Of a stretch of DNA of 64,000 nt, positions 17,021 to 25,968 are shown one piece after another. The position numbers were made by a program, and so were the translations under genes. Below the pieces are notes generated by a model that worked only from the letters and a program-made list of their open reading frames with translations, was not told the origin of the DNA and did not search any database. Numbering within the stretch: position 1 is the stretch's first letter; each line of letters begins with the position of its first letter. Source of the stretch: Heyndrickxia ginsengihumi (GTDB lineage Bacteria; Bacillota; Bacilli; Bacillales; Bacillaceae_C); the NCBI RefSeq assembly GCF_011008565.1, contig NZ_JAAIWK010000014.1, forward strand, positions 1-64,000, given 5' to 3'.

Positions 17021-18196
17021 ATGTCATATAGCTATTTTATGCCGACTCGAGTTTTGTGTGGAAATAAATTATCGGATCAAATTGGAGAAGTCGTTCAAGA
17101 ATTAGGGGTTCAAAAAATATTAATTGTAACAGATAAGGGGATTCAACATGCACGACTTCTAGAAGGCATTGTGCAATCGCTTCTGGATGTAAAGTTGGAT
17201 TATGAAATCTACAACGAGGTTGAACCTAATCCATCTTCTGAAACGATAGAAAAAGGAACAAAGTTTCTAAAGGAACATCGCTTAGAAGCGGTTCTTGGGG
17301 TAGGTGGGGGAAGCAGTATTGATACTGCAAAAGCGATAGCAATAATGGCAACGAATCCTGGCAGTATTTTAGACTATGAGGGAGTTGGTAAAATAAAAGT
17401 AGCTCCAATTCCAATCATAGCTGTTCCTACAACAGCCGGAACAGGAAGCGAGGTAACAAATTCAACGGTTATTACAAACAAAGAAACATCATTTAAATTA
17501 GGTGTACTTAGTTCTTTCATCTATCCAAAACTCGCTATATTAGACCCAATACTTACTCTTCATTTACCACAAAGTATAACAGCATCGACAGGAATGGATG
17601 CATTAACCCATGCCATTGAATCTTATACATCAAAAGCGGCTAATCCTGTAAGTCAGGCACTTGCCCTTAAAGCTATTAAACTGATAGGAGAAAATTTAAC
17701 AAAAGCATATTTTATTGGAACTGAAATTGTATATAGAGAGAAGATGCTTATCGCTTCAATGATGGCAGGGGCTGCATTCGCACAATCGCGCTTAGGAAAT
17801 GTTCATGCAATTTCACACACACTTGGAGGAGTTTTTAATATTCCACATGGAATTGCGAATGCAGTACTATTGCCTTTTGTAATGGAATTTAATCTACCAG
17901 CTTGTATCGACCAATATAAAGATATAGCCGTAGCCTTAGGAATTGATATCACAGGCTTATCTACCGTAAAGGCAGCTGAAAAAGCAGTGAATTATGTAAT
18001 TGAAATGAACAAAAAGATGAATATCCCCTCTAATATTAAAGAATTAGGGGTCAATATGGAACAACTTAATAAATTGGTAAAGGATTCAATGAGAAGCGGT
18101 AATGTAGATGTAAATCCTAGGTTAACAAATTCCGATGATATTCAGCAAATAATAGAAAATGCTTACAATGGAAAATTAAAAGCTTTCCTACGATAA
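17021..18196 (+). CDS. Iron-containing (group III) alcohol dehydrogenase
   Basis: NAD(P)-dependent oxidoreductase of 391 residues. GVGGGSSIDTAKAIAI (about 92-107) binds the cofactor, and VPTTAGTGSEVTN follows. Metal ligands are the Asp and His of TGMDALTHAIES, the His of AISHTLGG and that of IPHGIANAVLLP. Closest in layout to butanol/lactaldehyde/1,3-propanediol-type enzymes, but the substrate cannot be told. AAGGAAGGGG precedes the ATG. Single-gene unit with its own terminator at 18238. Confidence 0.93.
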   Translation: MSYSYFMPTRVLCGNKLSDQIGEVVQELGVQKILIVTDKGIQHARLLEGIVQSLLDVKLDYEIYNEVEPNPSSETIEKGTKFLKEHRLEAVLGVGGGSSIDTAKAIAIMATNPGSILDYEGVGKIKVAPIPIIAVPTTAGTGSEVTNSTVITNKETSFKLGVLSSFIYPKLAILDPILTLHLPQSITASTGMDALTHAIESYTSKAANPVSQALALKAIKLIGENLTKAYFIGTEIVYREKMLIASMMAGAAFAQSRLGNVHAISHTLGGVFNIPHGIANAVLLPFVMEFNLPACIDQYKDIAVALGIDITGLSTVKAAEKAVNYVIEMNKKMNIPSNIKELGVNMEQLNKLVKDSMRSGNVDVNPRLTNSDDIQQIIENAYNGKLKAFLR

Positions 18197-18237
18197 AAAT
18201 TGCTGTATTATGTAAGCGTTTATCAGTAATGATCCAG

Positions 18238-18284
18238 AAAGAGGTCCAATCTCTCCACCAAGAGGGATGAGACCTCTTTTTCAT
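18238..18284 (+). terminator. Terminator after the Fe-alcohol dehydrogenase gene
   Basis: AAAGAGGTC (18238-18246) pairs with GACCTCTTT (18271-18279). A second small stem fills the loop, and a T run follows. Confidence 0.8.
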
Positions 18285-18350
18285 TTTTTCTTACAGAGTG
18301 TTGTATGAACTAAGAGCGAAAGACTATTTTCTTTTAAACAGAAAATATTA

Positions 18351-18409
18351 TTGACATTGATAATCATTATCAACTATGATTAAATTATCCTGTGTGATAA
18401 TCGTTATCA
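18351..18409 (+). promoter_or_regulatory. Promoter with two Fur boxes before the flavodoxin gene
   Basis: TTGACA (18351-18356) and TATGAT (18375-18380) are 18 bases apart. TGATAATCATTATCA at 18358-18372 and TGATAATCGTTATCA at 18395-18409 are both perfect 7-1-7 Fur sites. One lies in the promoter spacer and the other just past the start. Iron-starvation induction is a strong inference. Confidence 0.93.
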
Positions 18410-18425
18410 ATTAGGAGGCTATATC

Positions 18426-18893
18426 GTGAAAATGTTCATTGGGTATATAAGTATGTCAGGTAATACGGAGGATATTGCAACGATACTTAAAGATGTTCTT
18501 CTTGAAAATGGGTGCGAAGTGAAAATGGACTATCTTGATGATATCGAAATAGAGACAATCTTAGACTATGATTGTGTGTTTATTGGATCTTATACTTGGG
18601 GGGATGGAGATCTTCCATATGAAGCAGAAGATGTATATGAAGAAATGAATGCATTAAATTTAAAAGGAGTACACGCAGCATGCTTTGGCTCAGGCGATAC
18701 GATTTATCCAGAATTTTGCGGGGCGGTAGATATTTTTGCTGAAACATTAGAAAAAAGAGGAGGAGAGGTTTTTAAGGAAAGATTAAAAATTGAACTAACT
18801 CCTGATTCTGATGAAGAAATAAATGAATGTAAGCAATTTGCACAATCTGTCTATGAGTGGGTATTAGCAAAAAATAATGTGAATCAAGTTTAA
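18426..18893 (+). CDS. Flavodoxin (YkuN/YkuP type), Fur-regulated
   Basis: FMN electron carrier that replaces ferredoxin when iron is short. GYISMSGNTEDIATIL is the phosphate loop; SYTWGDGDLPYEAEDVYEEM and FGSGDTIYPEFCGAVDIF are the isoalloxazine loops. Length 155. Start GTG 18426 with TTAGGAGGC upstream; the ATG two codons on is less well spaced. Two perfect Fur boxes at the promoter match the iron control of ykuNOP in B. subtilis. It stands alone here, followed by a strong terminator. Confidence 0.93.
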   Translation: MKMFIGYISMSGNTEDIATILKDVLLENGCEVKMDYLDDIEIETILDYDCVFIGSYTWGDGDLPYEAEDVYEEMNALNLKGVHAACFGSGDTIYPEFCGAVDIFAETLEKRGGEVFKERLKIELTPDSDEEINECKQFAQSVYEWVLAKNNVNQV

Positions 18894-18944
18894 AATGCTT
18901 ATGAACGCAACTTAACTGAATAGGGTGTTATACTGTTAATTGTT

Positions 18945-18983
18945 AAAATAATCATTATAATTAAATATAATGATTATTTTTAA
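18945..18983 (+). terminator. Terminator after the flavodoxin gene
   Basis: A perfect 15-bp stem (18945-18959 with 18966-18980) has a 6-base loop and a T run. It is AT-rich and could work on both strands. Confidence 0.75.
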
Positions 18984-18993
18984 TTTCCATAAA

Positions 18994-19194
18994 ATGAATC
19001 GGTGTCCGTTGTTGAATGATGATATTTGTAAGACGTGCGGGATTCAATATGAGCGTTCTGCTGAAAAGCTTGAATAACGTCTAATACGAGTAAATGGAGG
19101 ATCAGGAACCGCAGACTATTAAGACGGTACTTATAAGCTGCACGATTTTACTTTAGAAAAAATGGTGGGATCCGTTTGAATGAGCGGGCAAGTG
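18994..19194. other. Decayed spacer with a short Cys-rich frame
   Basis: A 27-codon frame at 18994-19077 contains CPLLNDDICKTCG, a half zinc-ribbon, but has no ribosome site. It looks like a fragment rather than a gene. Nothing else is recognisable. Confidence 0.3.
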
Positions 19195-19437
19195 CTACAA
19201 AAAGGTGAGGAATGCAAAAATATAGATTTCTGATGCCCCGACAATTCCAATTGTAGTAAATCGTAAATAGATGATGAATGTTATGACAGCCAATATGATA
19301 TTAGCAATTATACTAAATATTTTGATGATGATTTTCCTTGAGTTTATTCCTACCGTAAAAGCAATAATAAATCAGATTTCTACTAATATGTAAAAAATAG
19401 TTGGAAACCATAAGCTAATTGGAAGAAACCAGCTGAT
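19195..19437 (-). pseudogene. Relic of an integral membrane protein
   Basis: On the minus strand one frame reads ISWFLPISLWFPTIFYILVE, an in-frame TGA, then further hydrophobic segments (KIFSIIANIILAVITFIIYL) to a TAG at 19195. No start codon or ribosome site remains. The family is not recognised. The rest of the gap to 19768 holds no gene that can be supported. Confidence 0.45.
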
Positions 19438-19767
19438 CTAAAACAATGATTTCAAACAAAAACAGCCCGAATGTTAACGGTCGGAAGAAATTTATGTTGC
19501 TCGTCATCACGAGTTTTAATGTTGTCCGCTTCTTATATTAAACGATTAACTCATTTCAAAGTTGACTGGAATGGACGGTGCAAAAATCCTGAAATGGCAC
19601 TCAGCTACTTTTTATAAAAAAAGAAACAATGCCACAATGAATTTTTATGCCATATTTGATCTTCTTATTATTTTAATTGCAGAGCAATTGCCGTAACGTT
19701 TATAAGTCATTTTAATGATATGAATCACCGTATATAACAAATAGCTAAAGTGAAAGGGGTTGAAACA

Positions 19768-20586
19768 ATGGCATACTGTAAAGTACGTATAGCTGATATT
19801 TATTATGAAGATATCGGGGAAGGGATGCCAATTATCATGCTCCATGGATTTACACCTGATCATCGATTAATGATTGGTTGTATGGAACCTATATTTACTG
19901 AGCGAGATCGCTATCGACGTATATATTTAGATCTGCCTGGAATGGGTCTGACTAAAAGTTATCATGACATCAACAGTACGGACGATATGTTAAATGTTGT
20001 TTTGGACTTTATTCAAACTATACTGCCTAATCAACCATATTTAATTGTAGGGGAATCTTATGGCGGATATTTAGCAAGAGGGATAATTGAAAAAGATAAA
20101 GGACAAATACTTGGTGCAGCATTTATATGCCCAGTTATTTTTCCTTTGCAAGTCAATAGAACAGTAGAAACACATAAAGTCATGATAAGTGATGAGACAT
20201 TAGTGAACAGCTTATCTATAGAGGAGTTAGCTGAGTTTAGGAATAATCAAGTTATTCTTGATGAATATAATTGGCTGCGCTATCGTAATGAGATTCTTGC
20301 TGGATGTAAAATTGCAGATGAACAGTTTTTAAATAACATTAAGCATAACTATGCATTTTCTTTTAAAATTGATCAATCTACTTTTAATAAACCAAGTTTA
20401 TTTTTGCTAGGCAGGCAGGATTCATCGGTTGGATATAAAGATGCACTAAGTCTCATAAATAATTATACGCGTGCAACCTTTGCCGTGTTAGATACAGCAG
20501 GACATAACTTACAAATAGAACAGCCACAACTTTTCACTAGTCACATAAATGAATGGCTAGATAGAGTCGACATTAACAATAAATAA
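19768..20586 (+). CDS. Alpha/beta-fold hydrolase
   Basis: 272 residues. IIMLHGFTPDHR is the oxyanion strand-loop, VGESYGGYLAR holds the nucleophile Ser in GxSxxG, LLGRQDSSVGY the Asp, and DTAGHNLQIEQP the His. So the catalytic triad is complete. ATG 19768 is 8 bases after GAAAGGGG and is preferred to GTG 19750. Substrate unknown; proline-iminopeptidase-like or ester hydrolase are both possible. Isolated gene in a decayed neighbourhood. Confidence 0.85.
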   Translation: MAYCKVRIADIYYEDIGEGMPIIMLHGFTPDHRLMIGCMEPIFTERDRYRRIYLDLPGMGLTKSYHDINSTDDMLNVVLDFIQTILPNQPYLIVGESYGGYLARGIIEKDKGQILGAAFICPVIFPLQVNRTVETHKVMISDETLVNSLSIEELAEFRNNQVILDEYNWLRYRNEILAGCKIADEQFLNNIKHNYAFSFKIDQSTFNKPSLFLLGRQDSSVGYKDALSLINNYTRATFAVLDTAGHNLQIEQPQLFTSHINEWLDRVDINNK

Positions 20587-20719
20587 TCCTATATAGAATC
20601 AATTAGAAAATAAGTATAAGTTTTTCGTCCTTTAGTTTGTTCAAATCTTTAATAGTACCTACATTTTTATATACAGTTGGATATATAATTGATGGAATAT
20701 ATATTTGGAGAGAGTCGTC

Positions 20720-21412
20720 ATGAAGATATTGCCTGGGTCTTCAAATCTAGATCATTATTTAAAGCATTCGGAAATAATTGATTTTACACATCCTGAAATT
20801 CAGCTTAAATCACAAGGAATCCCAACAGGTTTTTGTTATCAAAGGTTAATGGTATTTGATACGCCAGAAAAAGGGTATTCTCTTCATGCTCTTCATGGCG
20901 TGTTTCTTCGGTCATTAGATCGCTGGATTCGGTTAGATGCTCGTGGAAATAAAGCTGGTGTACAAGCGCAATTCTCCATAGATAAAGAAAGGTTAGCATT
21001 TACAATTAATGAAGATATGGATGAAAAGGACTTTCTGATGATTTACACTAGCCCTATTCAAGCAACAATCAATACATTAAAAGAGAACAGAGATGCCATT
21101 GAAATGTGTTGGAGGCGTAGAGCAATGGTATATAACAAACCTAGACAGCTTAATAAAACCGCAAACTTTATAAAGGAAGCTGAAAAAGTGAAAATGAAGC
21201 TAGAGTGTAAAATTAAAGTTCACAAATTAGGTCAAGGCAAAGATGGGACGATAGGTCAACTTAAAAATTTCTATAAAGATGTAGAACTAATGATTAAAAG
21301 CAAAAGTCATATTCCATCATATCCAAGAGCTATTACTGACTCGTGGGATGTTAATAGTGTACTTGGAAAACAACTATTAGATTTATATGAGGTATATAAG
21401 AGGCTAAGATAA
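20720..21412 (+). CDS. Chimeric ORF: internally deleted transglutaminase-like N-half fused to an unknown C-half
   Basis: 230 residues from ATG 20720 (GGAGAGA upstream). The front half matches the Bacillus transglutaminase-like family: a start like KILPGSSNLDHYLKHSEIID, then IPTGFCYQRLMVFDTPE, HALHGVFL and WIRLDARGNKAGVQAQF. But DFTHPEIQ runs directly into LKSQGIPTGF. About 65 residues usually lie between them, including the catalytic Cys segment, and they are absent. After about residue 135 the sequence changes to a Lys-rich helical region (KEAEKVKMKLECKIKVHKLG) not found in that family. Probably the product of deletions and inactive as a transglutaminase. Confidence 0.6.
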   Translation: MKILPGSSNLDHYLKHSEIIDFTHPEIQLKSQGIPTGFCYQRLMVFDTPEKGYSLHALHGVFLRSLDRWIRLDARGNKAGVQAQFSIDKERLAFTINEDMDEKDFLMIYTSPIQATINTLKENRDAIEMCWRRRAMVYNKPRQLNKTANFIKEAEKVKMKLECKIKVHKLGQGKDGTIGQLKNFYKDVELMIKSKSHIPSYPRAITDSWDVNSVLGKQLLDLYEVYKRLR

Positions 21413-21557
21413 CTACTTCTGAAAAAAATGATAATAAATTAGGATGAGTCAATTTTTAAAGTAGTAAAGAGTTTTTAGGTTTAAGCACGATATTTCAAAT
21501 CTCAAGGTCAAACAAGAGAATGGCCTGAAATGTTAAGAAATGATGAAGAACAAGGCG

Positions 21558-21879
21558 GGAACTTTGGTACATATTTTTAGAGATGAAGGGCTTAGTGATG
21601 CCAAACTGAATGAGGAAAAAAGAATTGCATACAGAGTTACTCGAATAAATCTTGTTAAAAGGATAATCTATTTTTTTAGATCATATAGATTCCTCCCAAT
21701 ACAAAAATGAAACAACGTTGCTTGAAGATTTAAGAAGAATGAATAATACTTTATATCCTCCAAGAGGTGGGCTTTCAGATTTTTTTATTTGGCCAAATGA
21801 TTTTAGTGAACGAGTTAGGCTTAATGGAACTTTAAATAACATAGAGGAAAATATTTGGCGTATATTGTTAAGTCATTAA
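21558..21879 (+). pseudogene. Frameshifted relic of an unknown gene
   Basis: One frame reads GTLVHIFRDEGLSDAKLNEE to about 21675. The next frame continues smoothly with LDHIDSSQYKNETTLLEDLR and PRGGLSDFFIWPNDFSERVR to the TAA at 21877. No start remains. The C-terminal part looks like a well-folded small domain of unrecognised family. It follows the chimeric ORF directly. Confidence 0.55.
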
Positions 21880-21910
21880 AATATTATTGTTGATTCGTAC
21901 TTCCTTTGAA

Positions 21911-21942
21911 AATAGGAGATCTAAATTTTTAGATCTCCTATT
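21911..21942. terminator. Perfect 15-bp inverted repeat between convergent genes
   Basis: AATAGGAGATCTAAA and TTTAGATCTCCTATT are separated by two bases. It sits between a plus-strand relic and the minus-strand SDR gene. There is no T run on either side, so terminator function is uncertain. Confidence 0.45.
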
Positions 21943-22015
21943 CATCAGTCATGTACGTGTTCCTCGCTTAAATTTTGGTCATTTTGTAAATAAAGGTGAT
22001 AAAGAGTCATCATCG

Positions 22016-22564
22016 CTACGGTCGCAATTCCCATGGTTCCATTACGCCAACTGTATATGTTGGGACGCCCTTTTTTATTGCTTCAATCACTCCATCGGAA
22101 ATCTCTTTATTTGATAACCATCTTGAATGATTGTGTTCAATGACAAATCCTAGCTGTATTTGATGATAATTGCAATGTTCACTATGTGGAGAAGTTTGTT
22201 TAAATTGAAGTAAGTCAGCGCTGCTTCCCAATACGTGAAATAAATTCCAATGATGTGTTGACTTTGCAATGACTTGGTTGATGATATGAAGTGCATGTTT
22301 TGCATCGGAGTGAATCCATGCAACTACTAAGTCAATCGCACCATGCTTTTCACTGACTTCGCTAAGTCTCTTTCTTAATTCGTTATGATTGCGATAATCG
22401 ACCATTACAGGTGTTATTCGTGATGGACGCTGAGATTTTGCAATGACTTTCTCCATACGCTGTACATCCCGTGCTATGACTGAAACATGATAACCGTTAT
22501 TTTCTAGCCAAATCGTAACCGCTGATAACATACCAGTTCCACCGACGACTAGTGCGTGTCGCAT
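22016..22564 (-). CDS. Short-chain dehydrogenase-like Rossmann protein
   Basis: 182 residues. ALVVGGTGMLSAVTIWL is the Rossmann nucleotide loop, followed by VSVIARDVQRMEKV, an NADP-type basic patch. VDYRNHNELRKRL and IDLVVAWIHSD fit a short-chain dehydrogenase core. The Tyr-x3-Lys catalytic pair is not clear, which is usual for this short Bacillus subgroup. GGAGGG precedes the ATG. Function unknown. Confidence 0.75.
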   Translation of the reverse strand: MRHALVVGGTGMLSAVTIWLENNGYHVSVIARDVQRMEKVIAKSQRPSRITPVMVDYRNHNELRKRLSEVSEKHGAIDLVVAWIHSDAKHALHIINQVIAKSTHHWNLFHVLGSSADLLQFKQTSPHSEHCNYHQIQLGFVIEHNHSRWLSNKEISDGVIEAIKKGVPTYTVGVMEPWELRP

Positions 22565-22694
22565 TTTTATCCCTCCAATAGTATGTAAAAAATGTTTTCT
22601 TTCTTAAAGCTTGAGCTATCTAATTCTAATTAAAGAAACTTATACTTTACTGAACGTATAAGTTTTAGTTAGAAAAAATCGTTAAGGTGGTTGG

Positions 22695-22943
22695 ATGTAT
22701 TGGTAACTAAGGATTCCTCTTTTTTTATTTGTAATTGGCACAATCTCTGGACTTTTTCAAAAGTTTCCTGAAGTCTTCTTTGTAAATATATCATATTTTA
22801 TAAGAAGTATAGTCTTCATTGGTTTGATTTGCGTTATTTTTACTATTTTTGAAAAGACAAAAATAAATGAAAAAAAGATGCATTTTACAATTGGTATAGG
22901 TTTAATTTTCTTAGGTTTTCTGATTGGTTATTTAATGGTTTGA
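22695..22943 (+). pseudogene. Small membrane protein ORF with a stop at codon 4
   Basis: ATG TAT TGG TAA at 22695 follows AAGGTGG. The frame then continues open for 78 codons as a two- to three-helix membrane protein (LFLFVIGTISGLFQKFPEVF; TIGIGLIFLGFLIGYLMV) to TGA 22941. Either the fourth codon is a nonsense mutation or a non-standard start is used. The rest of 22565-23164 holds nothing recognisable. Confidence 0.5.
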
Positions 22944-23164
22944 TTAAATTTGAAGATTCAAATTTTTTATCATCATTATAGCTTATAAATGACTAAGGAA
23001 ACCAGCATATACGCACGAAATTTCAGCAATTTGCTTCGAAGGGGTTATCGGCAGCGTAAGCAAAACATTGACCATTAAAAACACCCCAAAAGTTAGATTT
23101 TTAGTCTAACTCTCGAGGTGCACATCTGTATGATACCCCTATACGGTAAATGTCTGACTTTCTG

Positions 23165-23731
23165 CTAAAAGCCGTACTCTTCTTCTTTCTCCGCGCGAAT
23201 TGTCGCGAATGTTTTCGTTAGTACAACGGTATCTTCAACTAAACGATTGATGCGAAATATTACATCATCGTTTGTAATTTCTTTACGATAGAAATCTTTT
23301 TCTTCAATAAACACATACGTTTGGACAATTTGGGCTTTCATATAAGATAAGATCGGTTTTAATTGTTGTTCTGCAACTAAGTAATGTTTTGAAGATCCTG
23401 CTGTGACAATCATACTAACAACTTTATCAAGAAATGCATTTACGGGTAGAAGATCAAAGATATTCTTTAATGTCGCAGGTATAGAAGCCTGGAAAATAGG
23501 TGTTCCAATGATAAGCGCATCTGCATCCATGATCATCTGTGCTACATATTTTGTATCACCTTCATATTCCAAATAATTGCGGCCATCACTAAATTGAATG
23601 TCATAATCAGTTAAATCTATTAATGTTACGTTAATCTCAGGATATTGTTCTCTTATTACTTTAAAAGTGTAGTCCATCGCTGTTCTCGTTTTCGAACCGA
23701 CTCTTGAGCCTGATAAAACAACAATCTTCAC
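23165..23731 (-). CDS. NADPH-dependent FMN reductase (SsuE/MsuE family)
   Basis: 188 residues. SGSRVGSKTRTAMDYT is the phosphate loop; IIGTPIFQASIPATLKNIFD and TAGSSKHYLVAEQQLKPILS are family signatures. It is a close paralogue of the 2150-2686 protein. It lies 12 bases after a luciferase-like monooxygenase gene, forming a classic two-component pair in which this enzyme supplies FMNH2. TAGGAGGC is its ribosome site. Confidence 0.88.
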   Translation of the reverse strand: MKIVVLSGSRVGSKTRTAMDYTFKVIREQYPEINVTLIDLTDYDIQFSDGRNYLEYEGDTKYVAQMIMDADALIIGTPIFQASIPATLKNIFDLLPVNAFLDKVVSMIVTAGSSKHYLVAEQQLKPILSYMKAQIVQTYVFIEEKDFYRKEITNDDVIFRINRLVEDTVVLTKTFATIRAEKEEEYGF

Positions 23732-23743
23732 ATTGCTAGCCTC

Positions 23744-24802
23744 CTATTTTTTTGCTGTATATTTTCTAATTGCTGGTAAAATTTCTGTCCCAATTAATTC
23801 AACATTTTTCATAATTTTCTCAAACGGCATACCCCCAAAATCAATTTGGGCAATATAACGTTGATGACCGAACATTTCATGTTGGTAGAGGATTTTTTCA
23901 ATGATTTGCTGTGGACTGCCGATATTCATAATATTATGTGGATCTGCGCCTTGAGCAAAATGCTGCTTAGGGAAACCTTGACCATTCGTTTTCTTCATTC
24001 CTTCGTTAATCCGAGGATATGTTTCGCGCAATGCTTCCTGTGTCGTTTCAGCCGCAAAGAAAAAGCCTGCAGTAGCAACAGGAAGCTCTGCTGGATCAAA
24101 GCCGTTGCTTCGTGCTGCTTCACGGTAAGCGTCAATCGTTCGTTTAAAAACAGAAGCTGGTCCACCTAAATGGGCCATGAACATTGGAACACCAGCGTAT
24201 CCCGCTTTCATTGCACTTGCAGGTGACCCTCCAACTGCTCTCCATATTGGCATAGATCCGTCATGAGGTCGAGGAAGTACTTTTGCATTTCTTAATGGCG
24301 CACGGAATTGCCCTTGCCAGTTCACAATTTCTTCCTTATTAATTTTTAATAATAGGTCAAACTTTTCCTCAAAAAGTTCCTCATAATCGTGGACGTTATA
24401 GCCTAGTAAATCAAAGAGTCCAATTCTTGAGGCACGTCCGGCAATAATTTCGGCACGGCCCCGCGAAATTAAATCAATTGTCGCAAAATTTTCATAGACT
24501 CGTACTGGATCCGATGTACTAATAATCGTTGAAGAGCTTCCAATTTTTATATTTTTAGTTGCTTGCGCAATTGCAGAGAGAACAACAGCATGGGCCTGGG
24601 TGGCAAAATATTCTTGATGACTTTCACCGACGCTGAAGAAATCAAGTCCTGCTTCATCTGCCAGCTTTGCGTATTCGATAATCTCATGTATCCGTTCTTC
24701 TGCAGAAATCCTTGCGCCTCTTAAAGGATCAGGTAAGTGATCCCCGAGTGTATATATGCCAAACTCTAACCCTTTACTTTGGTCAATTCGATATCTTTCC
24801 AT
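23744..24802 (-). CDS. LLM-class flavin-dependent monooxygenase
   Basis: Luciferase-like TIM-barrel monooxygenase of 352 residues using reduced flavin. FSVGESHQEYFATQAHAVVL, IKIGSSSTIISTSDPVRVYE and GRAEIIAGRASRIGLF are the characteristic early strands; MPIWRAVGGSPASA and a C-terminal SPQQIIEKILYQHE follow. The FMN reductase gene 12 bases downstream is its likely partner. An HxlR regulator gene is divergent upstream, which fits control by an electrophile or substrate. Substrate unknown. Confidence 0.88.
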   Translation of the reverse strand: MERYRIDQSKGLEFGIYTLGDHLPDPLRGARISAEERIHEIIEYAKLADEAGLDFFSVGESHQEYFATQAHAVVLSAIAQATKNIKIGSSSTIISTSDPVRVYENFATIDLISRGRAEIIAGRASRIGLFDLLGYNVHDYEELFEEKFDLLLKINKEEIVNWQGQFRAPLRNAKVLPRPHDGSMPIWRAVGGSPASAMKAGYAGVPMFMAHLGGPASVFKRTIDAYREAARSNGFDPAELPVATAGFFFAAETTQEALRETYPRINEGMKKTNGQGFPKQHFAQGADPHNIMNIGSPQQIIEKILYQHEMFGHQRYIAQIDFGGMPFEKIMKNVELIGTEILPAIRKYTAKK

Positions 24803-24939
24803 TTATGACTCATTCCTTTTTCAACGCTATCATGTATGCGATCATAATATTTTTTATAGTTATTTTCGTAACATTAGTTGCTGTTCATTTTAACCATTCA
24901 TAGATTTGCTAAAAGTACAAAAGACAGGACCTCTCCGAG

Positions 24940-25010
24940 TTTATGCGTAGTGTGAGATACCCGAAAAAGCTCCTGGACCGCCCGTGGAAAGCGAAGCGGG
25001 GAGACCAATA
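24940..25010. repeat. GC-rich repeat relic in the LLM/HxlR spacer
   Basis: GACCGCCCGTGGAAAGCGAA resembles the core of the ~180-bp repeats (CAGCCGCCCGTGGAAAACGA at about 55330). The inverted ends are missing. The rest of the 450-base spacer holds inverted repeats around 25110-25155 and the palindrome described at 25197. Confidence 0.4.
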
Positions 25011-25196
25011 ATTCTTTCTAAACAAGCTATTTAAAAACAATAATCATTTAAAATAGAACTTAATACGGACATTGCCAGGCACCGTTATTTAAATTGTATC
25101 CTTTATTATAAGTAATGAAGTGCGTATCTATCAGTCGGCAAAGTACTTCATTCAACTCTTCGCAATATTATTGTAGAGCATAATAGCAATTCATAT

Positions 25197-25208
25197 AAGT
25201 ACGTACTT
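25197..25208. promoter_or_regulatory. Palindrome AAGTACGTACTT upstream of the HxlR gene
   Basis: A perfect 12-base palindrome lies 45 bases before the HxlR start and just upstream of the -10-like TATAGT at 25218. A related AAGTACTTCATT is at 25141. Position fits an autoregulatory HxlR operator; TACT half-sites are known for YodB-type members. Direct evidence is lacking. Confidence 0.4.
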
Positions 25209-25253
25209 TGAAGTGGTATAGTATACTTAAAGATACTAATGGAGGAATAGGAT

Positions 25254-25601
25254 ATGAACATTGAACCAACCTTATGCCGTGTGGAAGATGCTTTAAGCAT
25301 CTTAGTAGGAAAATGGAAACCGATCATTTTATTATATTTATTAAAAAATGGTACACAGAGATTTAGTGAACTAAAAAGAAGTATCCCTGGTGTTACTCAA
25401 AAGGTGCTCACAAAACAGCTGCGGGAATTAGAAGAAGAGGATATTATTGAACGAGTGGTCCATCCGCAAGTTCCACCTAAAGTAGAGTATTCGATTACAG
25501 AATATGGTATGAGCTTACAGCCTATTTTAGAGGCTATGCATGAATGGGGGACAAAACATACATTGCACAAACAGCAAAAAATGAATAAAGAAAGTATATG
25601 A
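25254..25601 (+). CDS. HxlR-family HTH regulator
   Basis: 115-residue winged-helix regulator. CRVEDALSILVGKWKPIILL is the family start with the conserved Cys (residue 8) that senses electrophiles in YodB/HypR types. FSELKRSIPGVTQKVLTKQL is the recognition region, and VEYSITEYGMSLQPIL the wing. GGAGGAATAG precedes the ATG. It is divergent from the LLM monooxygenase and FMN reductase genes, its likely targets. Confidence 0.87.
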   Translation: MNIEPTLCRVEDALSILVGKWKPIILLYLLKNGTQRFSELKRSIPGVTQKVLTKQLRELEEEDIIERVVHPQVPPKVEYSITEYGMSLQPILEAMHEWGTKHTLHKQQKMNKESI

Positions 25602-25669
25602 GATTTAACATATTCTTGTTGATTACTGCTGAGAATTTTGAATTATTTATCGAAGAATAAAATTGAAGG

Positions 25670-25698
25670 TTGAACGTTTGTCGGAAAATTGATATTAT
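25670..25698 (+). promoter_or_regulatory. serA: Promoter of the riboswitch-serA transcript
   Basis: TTGAAC (25670-25675), 17 bases, TATTAT (25693-25698). The ZTP aptamer begins about 20 bases later. Confidence 0.65.
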
Positions 25699-25717
25699 AA
25701 GAATAAATCTAAAAAGA

Positions 25718-25787
25718 CTATGTGTGACTGGCGAAACGCGGATAACCGTGAGGGAGCACATAGTGGTCGTAGCCGTTCGCCTGGGCA
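25718..25787 (+). promoter_or_regulatory. ZTP (pfl motif) riboswitch
   Basis: The 5' domain has P1 arms CTATGTG (25718-25724) and CACATAG (25757-25763), the conserved TGACTGGCGAA, a small hairpin CGCGGATAACCGTG and AGGGAGC. The 3' domain has GCCGTTCGCCTGGGCA (25772-25787) with the conserved CCTGGGC. These are the hallmark nucleotides of ZTP aptamers, which sense the folate-stress signal ZMP/ZTP. The downstream gene, serA, feeds serine into one-carbon metabolism, a logical target. Confidence 0.9.
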
Positions 25788-25824
25788 GAGGTAAAGGATT
25801 TTTAACATCCTTTGCCTCTTTCTG
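25787..25824 (+). terminator. Expression-platform hairpin of the ZTP riboswitch
   Basis: AGAGGTAAAGGAT (25787-25799) pairs with ATCCTTTGCCTCT (25807-25819), one G-U pair, followed by TTTCTG. The left arm touches the aptamer 3' end, so ligand binding and hairpin formation could compete. The 145 bases to serA show no second element. Confidence 0.7.
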
Positions 25825-25968
25825 CATTTAGGGGAGGAATGATAAAAACAGAGGGGCAAAACGCATACATAATAAATACGGAATGTTAAACTTAAACAGG
25901 TTTTCATGTGGTCGACGTGAAAGAATGTTCGGAAATTGAACAAGAACAAAACAAAGGGGAGAACATAA

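Noticed and set aside
18945-18980. Third Fur box after the flavodoxin gene
   Set aside because: The ATAATCATTAT words belong to a long perfect stem with a T run, so a terminator explains them better.
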